DNA of 64,000 bases. Source: Melanocharis versteri. Lineage: Eukaryota > Chordata > Aves > Passeriformes > Melanocharitidae. Position numbers and translations under genes: made by a program. Below the pieces are notes generated by a model that worked only from the letters and a program-made list of their open reading frames with translations, ran no database searches and had not been told where the DNA came from. The DNA is taken from NCBI GenBank assembly GCA_013397845.1, contig VZTG01000247.1, forward strand, positions 581,833-645,832, given 5' to 3'. Positions 62,067 to 64,000 of this stretch are shown here, piece by piece (positions within the stretch are counted from its first letter, which is position 1; the number at the start of each line of letters is the position of its first letter).

Positions 62067-63425
62067 TATTAACGAGATTTACCCCTTACCAAGTTTTCAT
62101 TGTATGAGAAACCTTCAATTCAAATTTGTGGGATAACTACAAGATTTGTTCTGATTATCTATATATTTGAATAATGAGTACACTCCAAAGACTACTTTCA
62201 TCAGACTTCCGTAGTTTCCATTCTGTTATTCTAGAATTACAGACAAATTTTCTAAACAAAAAGAAACAACAAAACACTGTAAAAAGTAAAACCCGAAACA
62301 AAACAAAAAAAATCCCTTAAGTTTTCCTTAGGTCCACTTGACCAAGCTAAACAAGCTGAAAATAAATCTGTAAAAGATTAAAGCATGAAAATTAATTGAC
62401 CACTTCATACAAGATGTGAAAACACTGAAGAATAAAACATGCAGAGCTGTAAATATGTGGATTCTGGCAACAAATTTACATTTTTGAATATAATAATACT
62501 GTTAATGACTAATGATCATATTAACTATCGATGTCATTTGCAAGGTCATGTTACTGTAGGCAAGTACTTTTTAATTGATGGAGTCACTACAGCAAATTTG
62601 CCTTTTGATGTAGCTAATGTCAACGTTAAAATATTTTTCTTTATATAAATTACTCGCAACACATCAAAACAACCTTGCACAGAAGGAGTAAAATTGTAAA
62701 ACTGAATATCAAGTCCTACTGACCTCTAACAGGTGAAAATGGGTGGCAATTTTTTATTTATTTCTTTTTTAGAGAAAGATAGAGACATTCTCAGAACTTG
62801 ATTAAGCGCTAGGAGATAATGCCTAAAACAAAGTTATGATCTAGCTCAAATGCAAAGACTATTTTTTTTTTAAAGTAACTATCTTTACACAGGCAAGAGA
62901 AGAGAGACTGGGGAAGGTTCTGCTAACTGGAAAATGTAAAAAAGAAACACATGAAACAGCAAACGCCAGGACTGTTACTACGTGTGGATATGACAACCTA
63001 AAAGGTGTACTTGACACCATGCAAAAGCTGCAGAAGTAGGCAAACAGTGCACTTTTAATTGTTGCAGTTAGCAACAAGCTCAACTCGTATGTGTGTGTAG
63101 TTTTAAATTGCTCGCACACAGAGCGAGGAGAACTAAAACCGCTTTGCTCCTTTTGATTTCCTTCATTCTTTACAGCATGGGGAGCGTCAAACTTTCACCA
63201 ACGTTACGTATAAAAAGACATAACGTAAGCGTAAACATATCCATACATAAAATAGGTAAAAGTGACTGTAGCTCTTGGTAATCCTGCCTTTAACTGGCTG
63301 CTCTGCCGCAACAAAAAAATGCCTACGTCTCGCTCGCAGATACAAAAAATTTTCTATTGTCCCGCTTTAAGGTGACTCCCGTACAGGAGTGCTAAAAGAT
63401 GTATAAAAATTGGTAACGGAGTTGC
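62067..63425 (-). other. PTGR3 intron (part)
   Basis: AT-rich sequence lies between the PTGR3 terminal exon and the CpG island, with no exon match on either strand. The intron must extend at least to its donor, which I could not find before 64,000. All three minus-strand frames of the CpG island lack anything like the expected exon 1 protein. Confidence 0.6.
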
Positions 63426-63427
63426 AG

Positions 63428-64000
63428 CTTCCGAGGCAAACCGTGTCCCTCGGGCGCCAGGCGAGACGCGCCGGCGCTGCACCAGCCTCCTCCCGCTCTC
63501 ACACCCCAACTTCTGGGGAGGGGAGCGGGGGCTGAGAGCCCGGTGGGGAGCTGTGCTCGCCCCCTCGCCGGCCTCACGGCTCGGTCCAGCCGGGGCTCTC
63601 GGTAGCAGCGAGGCCGGCCCGGGCTGCCCGCTCTGCCCCCGGCCCCGACCCGCAAGGGAGGTCCCGGCTCCCCGCTGGGCTCGGGCTCCCTGCCCACGCT
63701 CCCGGCGCGCGTCTGCCCCGGCGGGGCGCGGAGCAGCTGCCCCTCGGCCGGGGCAGCGCACCCCGACACGGGCAGGCAGCGCGGCGACAGCGCAACAAGC
63801 GCCCGTGTTTTCAAGACCGTCCCCTTCTCGGCGCTGCGCGGCGGCCGGAGCACAAAGGCAGGTAGAACAACAAACACTCTGAGGACAGAAACTTTGCGCG
63901 CGGGGAAGGGGCAAGTCCAAGTCGTGCGGGGGGCGAGGCGCCTGCCGAGCAGGGCTCCAGCACACGCACCGCTGCTTTTGTTCTGCAGCCGGGGAGGATG
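63428..64000. promoter_or_regulatory. CpG island, open at the window edge
   Basis: The base composition changes abruptly from AT-rich intron to very GC-rich sequence packed with CpG (for example around 63,460-63,480 and 63,690-63,850), with several GC-box-like strings. In human, PTGR3/ZADH2 and TSHZ1 are head to head here, so this is probably the shared or PTGR3-proximal promoter island. Long open frames in it reflect GC content and show no known domain. No first exon of either gene is recognisable inside it. Confidence 0.8.

Noticed and set aside
63354..63965. 203- and 161-codon minus-strand frames and a 109-codon plus-strand frame in the CpG island
   Set aside because: Overlapping long frames in several phases are normal in GC-rich DNA. 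None matches PTGR3 exon 1, TSHZ1 or a known domain.

Overview
The window looks like vertebrate nuclear DNA from a sauropsid, most likely a bird. Three things point that way. It holds a single recognisable protein-coding exon in 64 kb. The exon matches the tetrapod gene PTGR3 (also called ZADH2). The only abundant interspersed repeats are CR1-type LINE fragments, one of which ends in the CR1-style 8-bp terminal repeat (ATTCTGTG)n. Low repeat density favours a bird over a turtle or crocodilian, but the species cannot be fixed from sequence alone.

Layout. Positions 1 to about 60,250 are non-coding, with no exon I can support. This desert contains microsatellites and polypyrimidine or polypurine tracts, four CR1 pieces (31.3-33.0, 43.9-44.6, 44.6-44.8 and 51.25 kb), one MIR-like ancient SINE (40.6 kb), an 80-95 bp duplicated segment (19.6 and 20.4 kb), a degenerate array with a period near 62 bp (57.2-58.3 kb), two isolated CpG-rich patches (5.7 and 37.7 kb), a promoter-like block (9.66-9.79 kb) and several AT-rich, homeodomain-site-rich stretches that could be conserved enhancers. 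Positions 60.25-62.05 kb hold the 3' UTR and terminal coding exon of PTGR3 on the minus strand. Positions 62.05-63.4 kb are its intron. From 63.43 kb to the window edge there is a strong CpG island.

How it fits together. In human, PTGR3/ZADH2 lies head to head with the homeobox/zinc-finger gene TSHZ1, with ZNF407 on the other side. If synteny holds, the 60-kb desert is the ZNF407-PTGR3 interval and the CpG island leads towards the PTGR3/TSHZ1 promoters. Exon 1 of PTGR3 (about 70 codons) is not in the window. The AT-rich blocks would then be natural candidates for TSHZ1 regulatory DNA. This is inference from gene order, not something the bases prove.

I did not find a convincing undescribed gene system. 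The best leads are the degenerate 62-bp array near PTGR3, the Sp1/TATA-like block at 9.7 kb with a splice-donor-like site 580 bp downstream, the duplicated segment at 19.6/20.4 kb, and the opposed CR1 pair at 44 kb.
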